Assembly (NCBI GenBank): GCA_046348365.1
Contig: JAXMEL010000004.1
Location: 310,001-374,000, forward strand
Origin: JAEUPI01 sp046348365
GTDB lineage: Bacteria; Pseudomonadota; Gammaproteobacteria; Burkholderiales; Burkholderiaceae_C
DNA length: 64,000 nucleotides
Reading direction: 5' to 3'
Each line of letters begins with the position of its first letter. Position 1 is the stretch's first letter. The position numbers were made by a program, and so were the translations under genes. Shown here one piece after another: positions 25,401 to 31,458 of this stretch. Under the pieces are notes generated by a model. That model had not been told where the DNA came from and did no database searches. It worked only from the letters and a program-made list of their open reading frames with translations.

Positions 25401-27515
25401 CACGGCGGCCGTCGCGGTCAGCGACACCGTGGTCGCGTCGATGGTGTCCGACACCGCCGTCACCGCCGCAGCGGGGTCGACGTTCAACACGTCGAAGCCG
25501 CCGCCGGTGGCGCTGCCGATGGTGACCGACACGTTGCCGGCATCGACGTACACGTCGTCGGCCGGCGCGGCCACCGCGATGCTGCCGCTGGTGGCGCCGG
25601 CGGCGAGTGTGATCACGGCGCCGTTGCTGAGCGTCACGTTCACCGCGGTGAGTGCCGGCGTGCTCAGCGTGGCGGTGTAGACGATGCTGCCGCCCTCGGC
25701 CACGGCCGGCGTGGCGGCGAGGCTCACGGTGGCCACGTCGGCCACCGGGTTCACGGTGACCGCGACGCCGGCGGTCTCGGTCGTGCCGCCGGAGGCGACG
25801 GTGTAGGTGAAGTTGGCCGGGCCGTTGTAGTTGGGCGCCGGCGTGAACACCAGCTGGCCCGCGGCATCGAGCGTCACGCTGCCATGGTCCACCGCCACCG
25901 GCGCGCCGCCGGCGGTGATGGCCTGGCCGTTGACGGCGGTGATGCGCGCGTTGCCGGCCTCGAACGAGTCGTTGGCCAGCACGTTGATGACGATCGGCGT
26001 GTCCTCGTCGGTCGCCACCGCGTCGTCGGCGATGTCGGCCACCGCCAGCACCGTGAGCGGCACGCTGCCCGCGGTGGTGACGAGACCGTCGTTGACCGAG
26101 ACGCCGAGCGTGGTTGTCCCGTTGAAATCGGCGTTGGGGTGGAAGGCCGAGCCGACCAGCGCGGCGTTGATCGCCGCCGCCGGGCCGCTCAGCGTCACGG
26201 TGCCGCTGCCGTTGCCGGCCACCACCACGCCGGCGGTCGAGCCGAGCGTGAAGGCGCCGTTGCTCACGGTGATCGTCACCGTGAGCGGGTTGCCGTCGAC
26301 GTCGGCCACGGTGATCGCGTTGCCGTTGCCGGCCGAGAACACCAGCGCGCCGTCCTCGGCCGCGCTCTGCGCGGCGGGCACGGCGAGCACCGGTGCGTCG
26401 TTGACGGCGGTGATGCCGAGCGCGAAGTTGCCGGGCGCCGACACGGCGCCGCTGTCGTCGACGACGGTGAAGCCGATGCTGGTGTTGCCGAACGCGTTGG
26501 CGTCGGGGCGGAACACCAGCCCGGCGGCCTGCGCCGCGCTGAGCACCTGGCCCACTGCCACCGGCGTCACGCCGTCGGCCATCAGCAGCGTGCCGAAGCC
26601 CGGCAGCCGCGTGACCACCACCTGCGTGACGCTGCCGTCGACGTCGGTGCCCGTCAGCGCCACCGGCACGGTGCCGTCCTCGGCGCCGCTGGCGCTGCCC
26701 GAGGTGGCCAGCGGCGGATCGTTGACCGGCAGCACGCCGATCGTGACCACGCCCGACGCGACGGCCGGGCCGTTGCTGACGGTGTAGCCGATGGTGCCGA
26801 CGTTCTGGCCCGGCAGGTAGTCGGCCGGCGGCACGTAGATGAGCGTGCCGAGCTGCGCCGGCGTGAGCACCGTGCCGGCCACCACCGGCGTGCCGTCGGG
26901 CAGCTGCACCTGGCCGATCACCGGCACCACGTCGATGCGCACGCCGGTGCTGCCGGCAGGCACGTGGATGCCGACCGCCACGCCCGGGCCTTGCTCGACC
27001 GCCAGGATGGCCAGCGGCTCCAGGCTCAGGCGCGCGATGTCGACTTCGGGCGCGGTCTCGAAGCTGCGCTCGGTGCGCAGCGCGGCATCGTCCTGCGGCA
27101 GGTGCAGCGAGGCCGGCGTGAGCAGCTCGGCGATGCGTTGCACGCGAAAGCCTTCGTCGAGCGCGCCTTCGCCGCCGCCGAGCAGGCCGGCGGCCGGGGC
27201 GTCCTTGGCGTCGCCGCGTTCGACGGCTTCCACCGCGCGCTCGGCATCGCTCGCCGCGGCACCCTGGGCCTCGGCTGCGGGCTTGGCCTTGGGCTGCCCA
27301 TCGGCCTTCGGCACCGCGGCCTGCGCCAGCTGCACCGGCCGCGTGTCGGAGGCGCTGAACTGCACGATCGCGTTCTGCGCCGTGAGCACCACGTCGCCGC
27401 GCTCGACGACGTCGCCGACCCTGAGCGTGCGGAAGACGCCGTTGGGCAGGCGATACCAGGCCTTGCCCCAGATTTCTGCGACGGTACCGAAGTTGATTTT
27501 GTTCATGACGGGCAT
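10410..27515 (-). CDS. Giant LapA-like RTX adhesin, 5701 residues, type I secreted
   Basis: Very large biofilm adhesin. N-terminus: retention module (about 1-120) with a PAAG motif at 107-110, the type of site cut by LapG. Then cadherin-like domains (about 170-590), about 20 Ig/Calx-beta-like units of 99-100 residues (about 590-2680, SVAEGG...TASLT), further Calx-beta-type units, and a 220-residue cadherin-like repeat in about four copies (about 3370-4270). Near the C-terminus are a von Willebrand A domain with MIDAS motif DVSGS (Asp4854), six or so RTX nonapeptides (about 5490-5579, GGAGNDTLNGG) and a C-terminal type I secretion region. The ATG at 27515 has GAAGG seven bases upstream; ATG 27506 lacks one. 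The frame is intact for 17.1 kb. The ligand is unknown. Very long antisense ORFs are codon-bias shadows. Confidence 0.95.
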   Translation of the reverse strand: MPVMNKINFGTVAEIWGKAWYRLPNGVFRTLRVGDVVERGDVVLTAQNAIVQFSASDTRPVQLAQAAVPKADGQPKAKPAAEAQGAAASDAERAVEAVERGDAKDAPAAGLLGGGEGALDEGFRVQRIAELLTPASLHLPQDDAALRTERSFETAPEVDIARLSLEPLAILAVEQGPGVAVGIHVPAGSTGVRIDVVPVIGQVQLPDGTPVVAGTVLTPAQLGTLIYVPPADYLPGQNVGTIGYTVSNGPAVASGVVTIGVLPVNDPPLATSGSASGAEDGTVPVALTGTDVDGSVTQVVVTRLPGFGTLLMADGVTPVAVGQVLSAAQAAGLVFRPDANAFGNTSIGFTVVDDSGAVSAPGNFALGITAVNDAPVLAVPAAQSAAEDGALVFSAGNGNAITVADVDGNPLTVTITVSNGAFTLGSTAGVVVAGNGSGTVTLSGPAAAINAALVGSAFHPNADFNGTTTLGVSVNDGLVTTAGSVPLTVLAVADIADDAVATDEDTPIVINVLANDSFEAGNARITAVNGQAITAGGAPVAVDHGSVTLDAAGQLVFTPAPNYNGPANFTYTVASGGTTETAGVAVTVNPVADVATVSLAATPAVAEGGSIVYTATLSTPALTAVNVTLSNGAVITLAAGATSGSIAVAAPADDVYVDAGNVSVTIGSATGGGFDVLNVDPAAAVTAVSDTIDATTVSLTATAAVAEGGTIVYTASLAAPAQTPVLVTLTNGATITIAAGASVGTATVPAPADDAIADAGNVSAAIASATGGNFENLVVDATPATTAVTDTIDTTTVSLTATPSVAEGGAITYTATLTSPAAAAVTITLANGAVLTIATGASSGSVSVPVHADDVYADAGTVSTTIASAVGGNFEALAINPAAATTAVTDTIDTTTVSLAASPSVAEGGTITYTASLTSPAQTTVSVLLSNGATITIAAGASSGSVSVPAPANSVYTDAGSVSATISSASGGNFENLAVNPAAATTAVTDTIDVTTVSLSATPSVAEGGNIVYTASLTSAAQTPVTITLSNGATITIAAGASSGTVSVPVHGDDPYVDAGTVSATISSASGGNFEALAISPAAATTTVTDTIDTTTVSLSATPSVAEGGSIVYTASLTSAAGTAMTVHLSNGATIAIAAGASSGSVSVPAPSEDVYVDAGSVSATITSTSGGNFENLAVDGTAATTSVSDTIDTTTVSISGAGSVIEGASAAYTVSLTSPAQTAVTITLAYSGTAANGSDYNGVATVTIPAGSSSAGFAIAAINDGLAEGSENFTVTLVSATGGNFENLAISAGNGSVTTTLLDNDGTPSISVADTAVVEGGFAVFTVSLSNPSATATTFAPTLASGTATVGTDTASALEYFNGTSWVPVTAAGITIAAGATSVQVRVATIDDALADSGETFTLTATVTAGTTANAAATGTATITDETVPDTVLVSLAGPAAVVEGNATASYTVTLGQAAVTPVTVHLTYSGTATDGSDYTGVATVTIPAGASSASFVIPTLDDVFADSGETIIVTLGAISGGGFEAIAANPAASTVTTTISDETPADVTTVSLAASASVAEGGTITYTATLTNPAQTPVTLTLSNGATITIAAGATSGTVNVPAHADTVYTDAGDVSATISTASGGNFESLAVDPAAAVTHVTDTPNTTTVSLSATPSVAEGGSIVYTAALTNAAQTPVTVTLSNGATITIAAGASTGTVSVPVHGDNVYVDAGSVSATISGASGGNFETLAINPAAATTTVTDTIDNTTVSLSASASVAEGGAITYTASLTSAAQTPVTVTLSNGATITIAAGASSGTVSVPAHADTPYVDAGSVSATISTATGGNFENLVIDPAAATTSVTDTLTATTVSLAATPSVTEGGTIVYTASLTSPALTPVTITLSNGATITIAAGQSTGTVNVPAHADTPYTDAGSVSATISSASGGNFESLVVDPTAATTSVADTLDTTTVSLTATPSVAEGGNIVYTASLTNPAQTPVTVTLANGATITIAAGASSGTVSVPAHADTVYVDNGSVSTTIATATGGNFENLAVSGAAATTTVTDTINVTTVSLTGAPSVAEGATAAYTVSLTSPAQTAVNVTLAYSGTAANGADYTGVATVTIPAGASSATFNIATINDTLAEGTENFTVTLASASGGNFESLVLASGAGAAVTTSIIDDDMATVSLTATPTLTEAGGTIVYTAHVSQAPVSALTVTLSNGATITIAAGATSGTVNVPFAANEDVYLDPTTVSASIASTSGGGIGLAIDPTPAVTTITDTIDATTVSLSASASVAEGGAITYTASLTSAAQTPVTVTLSNGATITIAAGASSGTVSVPAHADTPYVDAGSVSATISTATGGNFENLVIDPAAATTSVTDTLTATTVSLAATPSVTEGGTIVYTASLTSPALTPVTITLSNGATITIAAGQSTGTVNVPAHADTPYTDAGSVSATISSASGGNFESLVVDPTAATTSVADTLDTTTVSLTATPSVAEGGNIVYTASLTNPAQTPVTVTLANGATITIAAGASSGTVSVPAHADTVYVDNGSVSTTIATATGGNFENLAVNPAAATTTVSDTVDTTTVSLTATPSVAEGGDIIYTASLTHAAQTAVSVSLSNGATITIAAGASTGTVSVPAHADNVYADAGSVSATISSASGGNFESLVVNPAAATTSVTDTVNTTTISLTGSASVTEGATGSYTVSLTSPAQTAVTVTLAYSGTAANGSDFNGTTTLTIPAGSSSATFSIATIDDALAEGAESFTVTLASATGGNFEALAISGSAGAVTTTIVDNDVAAIGSVSSASATEATAIVHTVTLTNPSTTATTYTLTLTDGSATGGGVDYTSSLTNAAFSNGVTISGGVITVPAGVTSFTVTVPTSADTIDEPNETYTLNVGGISGTGTIVDDDPTPSISSVSTASQTEGGALVHTVTLSNASSVATTYAYSLGGGSATGGTDYNATPTFSNGVTLSGGVLTVPAGVTSFTVTVASTQDNIDEPNETYNLTVGGVTGIGTIVDDDAAPTVATVTSASATEASNIIHTVTLSNPSSVATTYSLSLVDGSATGGGVDYTSTLTNAAFTNGVTISGGTITVPAGVTSFTVSVPTTGDALNEANETYTLNVGGASGTGTILDDDPAPTLAIDNVTVNEAAGTATFTVTLSAASGQTVSVNYATGGGTATAGSDYTTTSGTLTFAPGTLTRTITVPITNDTLTEATETFNVTLSGAVNAGITGTGVGVGTIIDNDAPPVLDLDANNSSGATGANYATSYTEQGAAVSISDSDISITDPDSVTLTGATITLTNKQAGDALNLPSFPPGITAGVVTTATTITITLSGSASLASYQSAISGITFAAGGGDAPDTTPRTVTVTVTDGTSSSNVGTTTISVIAVNDAPTESLPGAQATNEDTARVFSSANGNAIIVADADSGSVTTTVSVTNGTLTAVAFAGATITANGTGSVTISGSPAAVNGALNGLSFNPTADYNGSATLTVSTNDGVAAPVIGTIGITVAAVADIVNDTVTTNEDTPVTIDVNANDTFENAGHTITAVNGSAITAGGAAVAVANGTVALNAAGQLIFTPTADYNGPASFTYTVTSGGVTETATVNVTVNAVNDAPVNTVPGAQTTAEDTARVFSSANGNAITVADVDGGNLTVTVSVTNGTLSAATFAGATITNNGTGTVTISGTAAAINGALNGLSYAPTADYNGPATMTVSTSDGVAAPVVSTIGLTVTAVADIANDSITTNEDTPVTIDVNANDTFENAGHTITAVNGSAITAGGAAVAVTNGSVTLNAAGQLIFTPAANYNGPASFTYTVTSGGVAETATASVTVNPVNDAPVNTVPGAQTTAEDTARVFSSANGNAITVADVDGGTLTVTVSTSNGTLNAATFAGATITNNGTGTVTISGSAAAINGALNGLAYNPTADYNGAATLTVSTSDGVAAPVVSTVAMTVTAVADIVNDSITTNEDTPVTIDVNANDTFENVGHTITAVNGSAITAGGAAVAVANGSVALNASGQLIFTPTANYNGPASFTYTVTSGGVVETATATVTVNPVNDAPVNTVPGAQTTAEDTARVFSSANGNAITVADVDSGTLTTTVSVTNGTLTAVAFAGATITANGTGTVTISGSPAAVNGALNGLSFNPTADYNGAATLTVSTSDGVAAPVVSTVGITVSAVADITDDTFSTNEDTPVNLNVNSNDSFENAGHQITAINGGAIAVGGSVAVANGSVTLLADGTLNFTPAANYNGAASFTYTVTSGGVTETATVNLTVNPVNDTPVNTVPGAQAVLEDVLTAIGGISVADPDETLGPANNRIATTQLSVSNGTLLVTLTGGAAISAGANGSGTLTLSGTQSAINATLATLKYQVNANYNGGDTLVVLSRDGLGLTDSDTVAITVTPVNDAPSGADKTISLLEDSSYTFVRGDFGFADAAGEGNNFMSVTVNPTAAGTLTLNGVTVTGPTVVTVAQLDSGLLRFAPAANANGNGYTSFTFQVRDDGGTANGGVDTDPTPNTITFNVTAVNDPPLGRDATVTTNEDVPFTFGLGNFAMDDVEQGNGVNPSAVRIDTVPANGSLYLNGVLVSAGQIVSAAAISAGQLKFVPLPDANGTGYANFTFSVQDSAGAFDTAPNTITVNVTPVSDGAPAAGADVFTTTAGSTMTLTLAQLLANDYLPDHARVTGISALAGGGTLVNNGDGTFTFTAPAGAGASTFTYTLTDDDGQTSTATVTLNTVAARDDLATVYESALPAGSGGGSAIATGNVFTNDGGGTSITNVVYNGTTYNAAGGVITVNTALGTLVMQASGAAAGTYTYTLKNAANNSGAGNDLSVTENFQYTSNLVTANLRVGVIDDRPVVYDHQIQVSQVPLPSYSIVLVLDVSGSMTNASGAVRQLNADGTTTITDRLTLAKEALSELVTQYFQQAQNVSVKIVTFSDTATTLNGGAPYTSANAAITAINGITSGGNTNYQAGLDAARAAFGTVDPARTNSVYFLSDGVPNTGNTATGIANYNSFVTANGINSFAVGMGTGISPTTSLDSIHNVDSDGNGTKDPAIIVPDLNDLGANLLSTVPPAFGGNVISNGSSGTVLGADGGFIQTLTVRLDSNGDGTPDTDVTFTFNNATKQITTNGAFLTGFPKNGSDLLTLGAAQGFKYGTLTFSFATGNYTYYTNGLANQGDSFSLRFVAQDGDGDVTPSTALTFNIVNGLPVARPDTDTIGLNDSFADGNVISGLGTDGGLAAGGQLATFSAKGSGADTAVDNAKVTSIAFQGQTFDLTVNTPTTTGTNFTYSVNNGVLTWTGTGPNAGASLTFDESGYYKYTPPTSALTATPHGALITNLFNTSANANANGVSVTGESRTGAVATVNYGANGASVQGGNSSGAVDNLEHLIIRFNQGTYLYGVQDVTINISPASNLLPGGATLTYTVYDVAGNELGQFYSSSEGAVQVPSNFTNIGQVVVEASGTAIAAVRSVSFDAVQLDNAAPAVDPVEIGYTLTDKDGSTSSSTLTVTVLSNTLYGDAGDNVLTGTAADDRIVGGAGNDTLNGGAGADILEGGLGNDTLNGGDGNDLLRGGQGNDVLNGGNGNDVIVGGKGNDTLTGGAGSDVFRWELSDQGTPGAAASDTIADFNVAAKTSGGDVLDLRDLLQGETLAGSATGNLTSYLHFAKVGSDTVIQISSGGGFSGGFNAGAIDQIITLQGVDLTGSGTLSTDQQIIQDLLSKQKLLVDGS
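14731..17390 (-). repeat. 660-663-bp tandem repeat in the adhesin gene (cadherin-like units)
   Basis: The same sequence around GGCACGGTGTTGACCGG recurs at about 14731, 15391, 16053 and 16717, a period of 660-663 bases. Each period encodes about 220 residues: a VNDAPVNTVPGAQTTAEDT unit followed by an ADIVNDSITTNEDTPVTIDV unit. The copies differ at scattered silent and conservative positions, so they are related but not identical. A partly degenerate unit lies at each end. Confidence 0.85.
19873..20720 (-). repeat. Near-identical 848-bp segmental duplication in the adhesin gene, copy 1
   Basis: This block matches 21418-22265 at a constant offset of 1545 bases, with only a handful of substitutions by eye (for example GCATGCGCGG versus GCGTGCGCGG). 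It spans nearly three Ig-like units. The identity is far higher than between other units of the array, which implies a recent duplication or gene conversion. Confidence 0.85.
21418..22265 (-). repeat. Near-identical 848-bp segmental duplication in the adhesin gene, copy 2
   Basis: Second copy of the block at 19873-20720, same orientation, offset 1545 bases. The encoded residues are the same over almost the full length (SLAATPSVTEGG and ESLVVDPTAATTSVADTL units appear in both). The sequence diverges abruptly on both sides. Confidence 0.85.
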
Positions 27516-27678
27516 GGATGAGCCTTCGCGCGCGCGCGCATTCGGCCCAGAGAATAGGCCGAGATCGACCGCTTTTTCCCTCGATGCACAGAGGGCGCCG
27601 TGAAGGCCGTCACCAAATGTGTCCGCGTGATTGCCGCGGCGAATCGGGCCTTCCCGGACAGAGGAACAAGGTCACGGA

Positions 27679-27696
27679 CGCGCGAACGATCGCGCG
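27679..27696 (-). terminator. Possible hairpin after the exporter operon
   Basis: Seven-base arms CGCGCGA / TCGCGCG with a four-base loop lie about 8 bases beyond the stop of the HlyD gene. No T-run follows on the minus strand, so it is a weak candidate for a terminator or RNA-processing hairpin separating the exporter genes from the adhesin gene. Confidence 0.3.
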
Positions 27697-27703
27697 TGAC
27701 GGA

Positions 27704-29161
27704 TCACCGCTCGCCGAGCGCGCGCGAGTGCACCTTCAGCACCGGCTTGAGCAGGTAGCTCAGCACCGACTTGCGCCCGGTGAGCACCTCCACGTCGGCC
27801 GTCATGCCGGGGATGATCGGCAGCTTCTCGCCGAAGCCGGGCTTGGCCGTGCGCACGCGCATCAGGTAGTAGGCGTTGCCCCGCTCGTCGACCACGCTGT
27901 CGGGCGAGATGTTCTCGACCTTGGCTTCGAGGCCGCCGTAGATCGAGAAGTCGTAGGCGGTGAACTTGACCATCGCGTTCTGGCCCGGGTGGATGAACGC
28001 GATGTCCTTCGGCGCCACGCGCGCCTCGAGCACCAGCGAGTCGTCGAGCGGCACGATCTCGACGATGTCCTTGCCCGGCTGCACCACGCCGCCCACGGTG
28101 TTGGCGAGCAGCCGCTGCACGCGGCCGCGCACGGGTGACTTCACCTGCGCCTTGTCGACCTTGTCGGCCAGCGCCACCGCGCCTTCGTTGAGCGCGTTGA
28201 GCTTGGCCGCCGTCTCGGCGAGGTCCTTGCGCGCATCGTTGCGGAAGGCGAGTTCGGTCTCCTGCGCCTTGCGCTGCGCCTCGCCGATCGCCGCCTCGCT
28301 GCGCGCGATCTGCGCCGTGGCCTGCTCCATCTCGCCGCGGTAGCGCACCACGTCGCGCTCCAGCCGCAGCACGTCGACCTGCGACACCGCGCCGGTGGCC
28401 AGCAGCGGCCGCGTTTGCGACAGCTCCTGCTGCGCCAGCTCGAGGCCGCGCTGCGCGGCGACGCGCTTGGACTGGTTCTCCTGCAGCTCCTGGCGCCGCT
28501 GCGTCACCTGCTCGCGGTTGATCGACAGCTGCGTGGCCAGCTCGCTCAGGCGCGACTGGAACAGCCGCTGCTCGTCGACGGCGATGCGCTTCTCGACGGG
28601 GTCCTTCGTCGCCGGCGGCGCGAACGACGTGCCCTCGGCCAGCGCGCGCAGCCGCGCCGCGCGGGCGCGCAGCGCGAAGCCCTGCGCCGCGCTCTCGCGC
28701 ACGCCGGCGCCGGCGCGCGTTTCGTCGATGCGCAGCAGCAGCTGGCCGGCCTCGACCAGCTGGCCCTCGCGCACCAGGATCTCGGCCACCACGCCGCCGT
28801 CGAGCGACTGCACCACCTGCAGCTGGCGCGACGGGATCACGCGCGCCTCGCCGCGCGTGACCTCGTCGAGCGGCGCCAGCGCGGCCCAGGCCAGCAGCAC
28901 CAGCGCGGCGACCGCGGCGGCGCGCACCAGCAGCTGCGCGCCGCGCGTGCGCTCGCGCGACATCAGGTCGTCGGCCTCGTGCTCGAAGCTGCGCACGCCG
29001 CTCTTCACCGCGTCGGCCTCGGTGAGCGTGGGCCCGAGCAGCTTCAGCGTCAGCGGCTCCAGCGCCTTGCGCACGCGCTCGATGGCGCCGAACACGGCGG
29101 CGCCGACGAAGGCGGGCTTGTCGGGCTTGGCGGCGGCGGCAGTCGGCGTGTTCATCGTCAT
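27704..29161 (-). CDS. HlyD-family membrane fusion protein of the adhesin exporter (LapC-like)
   Basis: Periplasmic adaptor of a type I secretion system, linking the ABC transporter to the outer-membrane channel. The chosen ATG at 29161 overlaps the stop of the upstream ABC gene (ATGA), giving 485 residues. There is a cytoplasmic N-terminus of about 75 residues, one transmembrane helix (LLVRAAAVAALVLLAWAALA), the biotinyl-lipoyl half motif RQLQVVQSLDGGVVAEILVREGQ, a long coiled-coil hairpin (about 180-310), a second lipoyl half (VKSPVRGRVQRLLANTVGGV) and a beta-barrel ending in YLLKPVLKVHSRAL. All elements of the family are present. The adhesin gene follows 188 bases downstream on the same strand, identifying the probable cargo. 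Confidence 0.93.
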   Translation of the reverse strand: MTMNTPTAAAAKPDKPAFVGAAVFGAIERVRKALEPLTLKLLGPTLTEADAVKSGVRSFEHEADDLMSRERTRGAQLLVRAAAVAALVLLAWAALAPLDEVTRGEARVIPSRQLQVVQSLDGGVVAEILVREGQLVEAGQLLLRIDETRAGAGVRESAAQGFALRARAARLRALAEGTSFAPPATKDPVEKRIAVDEQRLFQSRLSELATQLSINREQVTQRRQELQENQSKRVAAQRGLELAQQELSQTRPLLATGAVSQVDVLRLERDVVRYRGEMEQATAQIARSEAAIGEAQRKAQETELAFRNDARKDLAETAAKLNALNEGAVALADKVDKAQVKSPVRGRVQRLLANTVGGVVQPGKDIVEIVPLDDSLVLEARVAPKDIAFIHPGQNAMVKFTAYDFSIYGGLEAKVENISPDSVVDERGNAYYLMRVRTAKPGFGEKLPIIPGMTADVEVLTGRKSVLSYLLKPVLKVHSRALGER

Positions 29162-31458
29162 GCGGCCTTGGCGATGCGCCCGGACTGCAGCGCTTCCATG
29201 ATGCGGTCGCGCGGGCCGTCGGCAACGACCTTGCCGCCGTCGATCACGATCACCCGCGTCACCAGCGCCAGCAGCGAGGTGCGGTGCGTGACCAGCACCA
29301 CCGTCTTGTGCTGCGCCCAGGCCGTCAGTCGCGACGTGATGTGCGCCTCGCTGGAGAAATCCATCGCGCTGGTGGGCTCGTCGAGCAGCAGCACCGGCGC
29401 GTTGTGCAGCAGCGCGCGCGCCAGGCCCACGCACTGGCGCTGGCCGCCCGACAGGCCTTCGCCGCGCTCGCCCACCGGCAGGTCGAAGCCCTTGGGGTGG
29501 CGGTTCACGAAGTCGGCCAGCCCCGCCGTCTCGGCCGCGGCGACGATGGCCGAATCGTCGGCATAGGGCAGGCCCAGCGTGATGTTCGAGCGCAGCGAGC
29601 CGTGGAAGAGCAGCACGTCCTGCGACACGTAGCCCAGGCTGCGGCGCAGATCGGCCGGGTCGAACTGGCGGATGTCGGTGCCGTCGAGCAGCACGGCGCC
29701 GTCGGTGGGCTGGTACAGGCCCAGCATCAGGCGCTGCACGGTGCTCTTGCCCGAGCCCACGCGGCCGATCAGCGCCACGCGCTCGCCGGGCTGGATGCGA
29801 AAGCTCACGCCGTCGAGCGCCAGGTCGTCGCGGCCCGGGTACTTGAACTTGACGTTACGCAGCTCGATCTCGCCCTTGAACTCGCGCCGCTGCACGAACG
29901 GCGCGCCGCCATCCTCGGCGGTGGGCCGCTCGACCGGCTTGGCCATCAGCGCGTCGAGGTTCTCGAGCGCGGTGCGCGCGCCCTGGTACTGCATCAGCAG
30001 GCCCACGATCTGCCCGGCCGGCGCCAGCGCGCGGCCGGCCAGCATGTTGCAGGCGATCAGGCCGCCCATCGTGAGCTCGCGCTCGCCGATCAGGTACACG
30101 CCGACGATGATCACCGCCAGGCTGGCCAGCTGCGTCAGCGTGTTCACGCCGTACATCGCGCCCGACGATTGCGAGCGCATGCGCACGTTGACCTTGGCCA
30201 GGAACGCGTTGACCTGCTCCCAGCGTGCCTGCATCACGCCTTCGGCGCCCTGCGTCTTGATGGTCTCGATGCCGGCCAGGCTCTCGATCAGCGTGGCGTT
30301 GCGCTGCGCCGAGGCGCGGTAGGTGGTCTCGGCCAGCTCGCGCAGGCGGTGCTGCGCGATGCTGCCCATGACCACGATCACCGCGAACACCGCCACCGTG
30401 GGGATCGCCAGCCACGGCGAGATCCACAGCGTCACCAGCAGGAAGAGGGCGGCGAACGGCAGGTCGATCAGCGCCGTGACCGTGCTCGACGCGATGAAGT
30501 CGCGCACCTGCTCGAAGCCGCGCAGGTTGGCGGCGAACGAGCCCACCGATTCCGGCCGGTGCTCCAGCCGCATGCCGAGCACGCGCTCCATCAGCCGTGC
30601 CGACAGCTGCACGTCGATGCGCGCGCTGGCCTCGTCGACGAAGCGGCTGCGCAGCTTGCGGATCGCCAGGTCGGCCAGCAGCGCCAGCATCATGCCCACC
30701 GCCAGCGCCCACAGTGTCTCGACGGCGCGGTTGGGCACCACGCGGTCGTAGACGTTCATCGAGAACAGCGGCATCGCCAGCGCGAACAGGTTGATCAGCA
30801 GCGCGGCGAGCATCACGTCGCGGTAGACGAAGCGCTGCGCCAGCACCGCGCTCCAGAACCAGTGGCCCGAGATCGGGCGTCGCTGCTCGGGCGCGCGGCC
30901 GTCGAAGCGGAAGTGCGGCCGCACGAACAGCACCACGCCGGTGTGGCGCCGGGCGAGTTCCTCGGTGGCCAGGCCCACCGCGCCCTGGCCGGTCTCGGGC
31001 AGCAGCACCTGGGCGGTGCGGCCGTCGGCGCTGAAGCCCTGCAGCACGCACGACTTGTTGTCCTTCAGCACCAGGATCGCCGGCAGCGTGGCGGGGTCGA
31101 TCGCCTCCAGCTTCGTGCGCAGCAGCTTCGCGGCCATGCCGGCACGCGCGGCGGCGCGCTCGGCGAGTTCGAGCGTGATGCGGCCGCCCACCAGCGGCAG
31201 CCCGGCCGACAGCGACGCGCGCGACGCGCCCACGCCGTGCAGGCGGCAGATCTCCACCAGGCTGTCGAGCAGCGGGTCGGGGTGGATCAGGTCTTCGCGC
31301 AGCCGCGCGGTGGCGCCGGCCGCGGCGAGGTTGACCGCCACGGCCTTGGCCGGCGTCTCGGCGGCGGCGGGCACGCCGGGCACGGTGGCGCCTGCCGCGC
31401 CGGGCGTGTCCGTGGCGGGCGGCGTGACGGGTCGGGCGGTCGCGGTGTCCATGCTCAT
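29158..31458 (-). CDS. Type I secretion ABC transporter/ATPase (LapB-like)
   Basis: Inner-membrane ABC exporter that powers secretion of the adhesin. Order: Ala/Pro/Thr-rich N-terminus (1-50), C39-peptidase-like domain (about 55-185) lacking the catalytic Gln/Cys signature and therefore a non-cleaving docking domain as in HlyB and LapB, a six-helix transmembrane domain (about 205-480) and a nucleotide-binding domain with Walker A GRVGSGKST, signature LSGGQRQ, Walker B VLLLDEPT and the H-loop in VVLVTHR. The ATG at 31458 overlaps the Nudix stop (ATGA), which fixes the start and gives 766 residues. An upstream in-frame ATG at 31473 exists but lies inside the Nudix gene. It is coupled downstream to the HlyD gene. 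Confidence 0.94.
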   Translation of the reverse strand: MSMDTATARPVTPPATDTPGAAGATVPGVPAAAETPAKAVAVNLAAAGATARLREDLIHPDPLLDSLVEICRLHGVGASRASLSAGLPLVGGRITLELAERAAARAGMAAKLLRTKLEAIDPATLPAILVLKDNKSCVLQGFSADGRTAQVLLPETGQGAVGLATEELARRHTGVVLFVRPHFRFDGRAPEQRRPISGHWFWSAVLAQRFVYRDVMLAALLINLFALAMPLFSMNVYDRVVPNRAVETLWALAVGMMLALLADLAIRKLRSRFVDEASARIDVQLSARLMERVLGMRLEHRPESVGSFAANLRGFEQVRDFIASSTVTALIDLPFAALFLLVTLWISPWLAIPTVAVFAVIVVMGSIAQHRLRELAETTYRASAQRNATLIESLAGIETIKTQGAEGVMQARWEQVNAFLAKVNVRMRSQSSGAMYGVNTLTQLASLAVIIVGVYLIGERELTMGGLIACNMLAGRALAPAGQIVGLLMQYQGARTALENLDALMAKPVERPTAEDGGAPFVQRREFKGEIELRNVKFKYPGRDDLALDGVSFRIQPGERVALIGRVGSGKSTVQRLMLGLYQPTDGAVLLDGTDIRQFDPADLRRSLGYVSQDVLLFHGSLRSNITLGLPYADDSAIVAAAETAGLADFVNRHPKGFDLPVGERGEGLSGGQRQCVGLARALLHNAPVLLLDEPTSAMDFSSEAHITSRLTAWAQHKTVVLVTHRTSLLALVTRVIVIDGGKVVADGPRDRIMEALQSGRIAKAA

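Larger units (their letters stand above)
19480..25740 (-). repeat. Array of about 300-bp Ig/Calx-beta-like units in the adhesin gene
   Basis: Successive units of 297-300 bases, each encoding about 99-100 residues with the frame SVAEGG..IVYTASLT...VTLSNGATITIAAGASSG...DAGSVSATISSASGGNFENLAV. For example, GCCGCCCTCGGCCACGCTCG recurs exactly 300 bases apart near 19780 and 20080. Some units are variants of the Calx-beta type. About twenty units are present, interrupted by slightly longer ones. Copy number could vary between strains or be collapsed by short-read assembly. Confidence 0.85.

Noticed and set aside
24132..27521. Open frame of 1129 codons antisense to the adhesin N-terminal part
   Set aside because: Composition shadow of the adhesin; the minus strand has the retention module, PAAG site and a proper ribosome-binding site.
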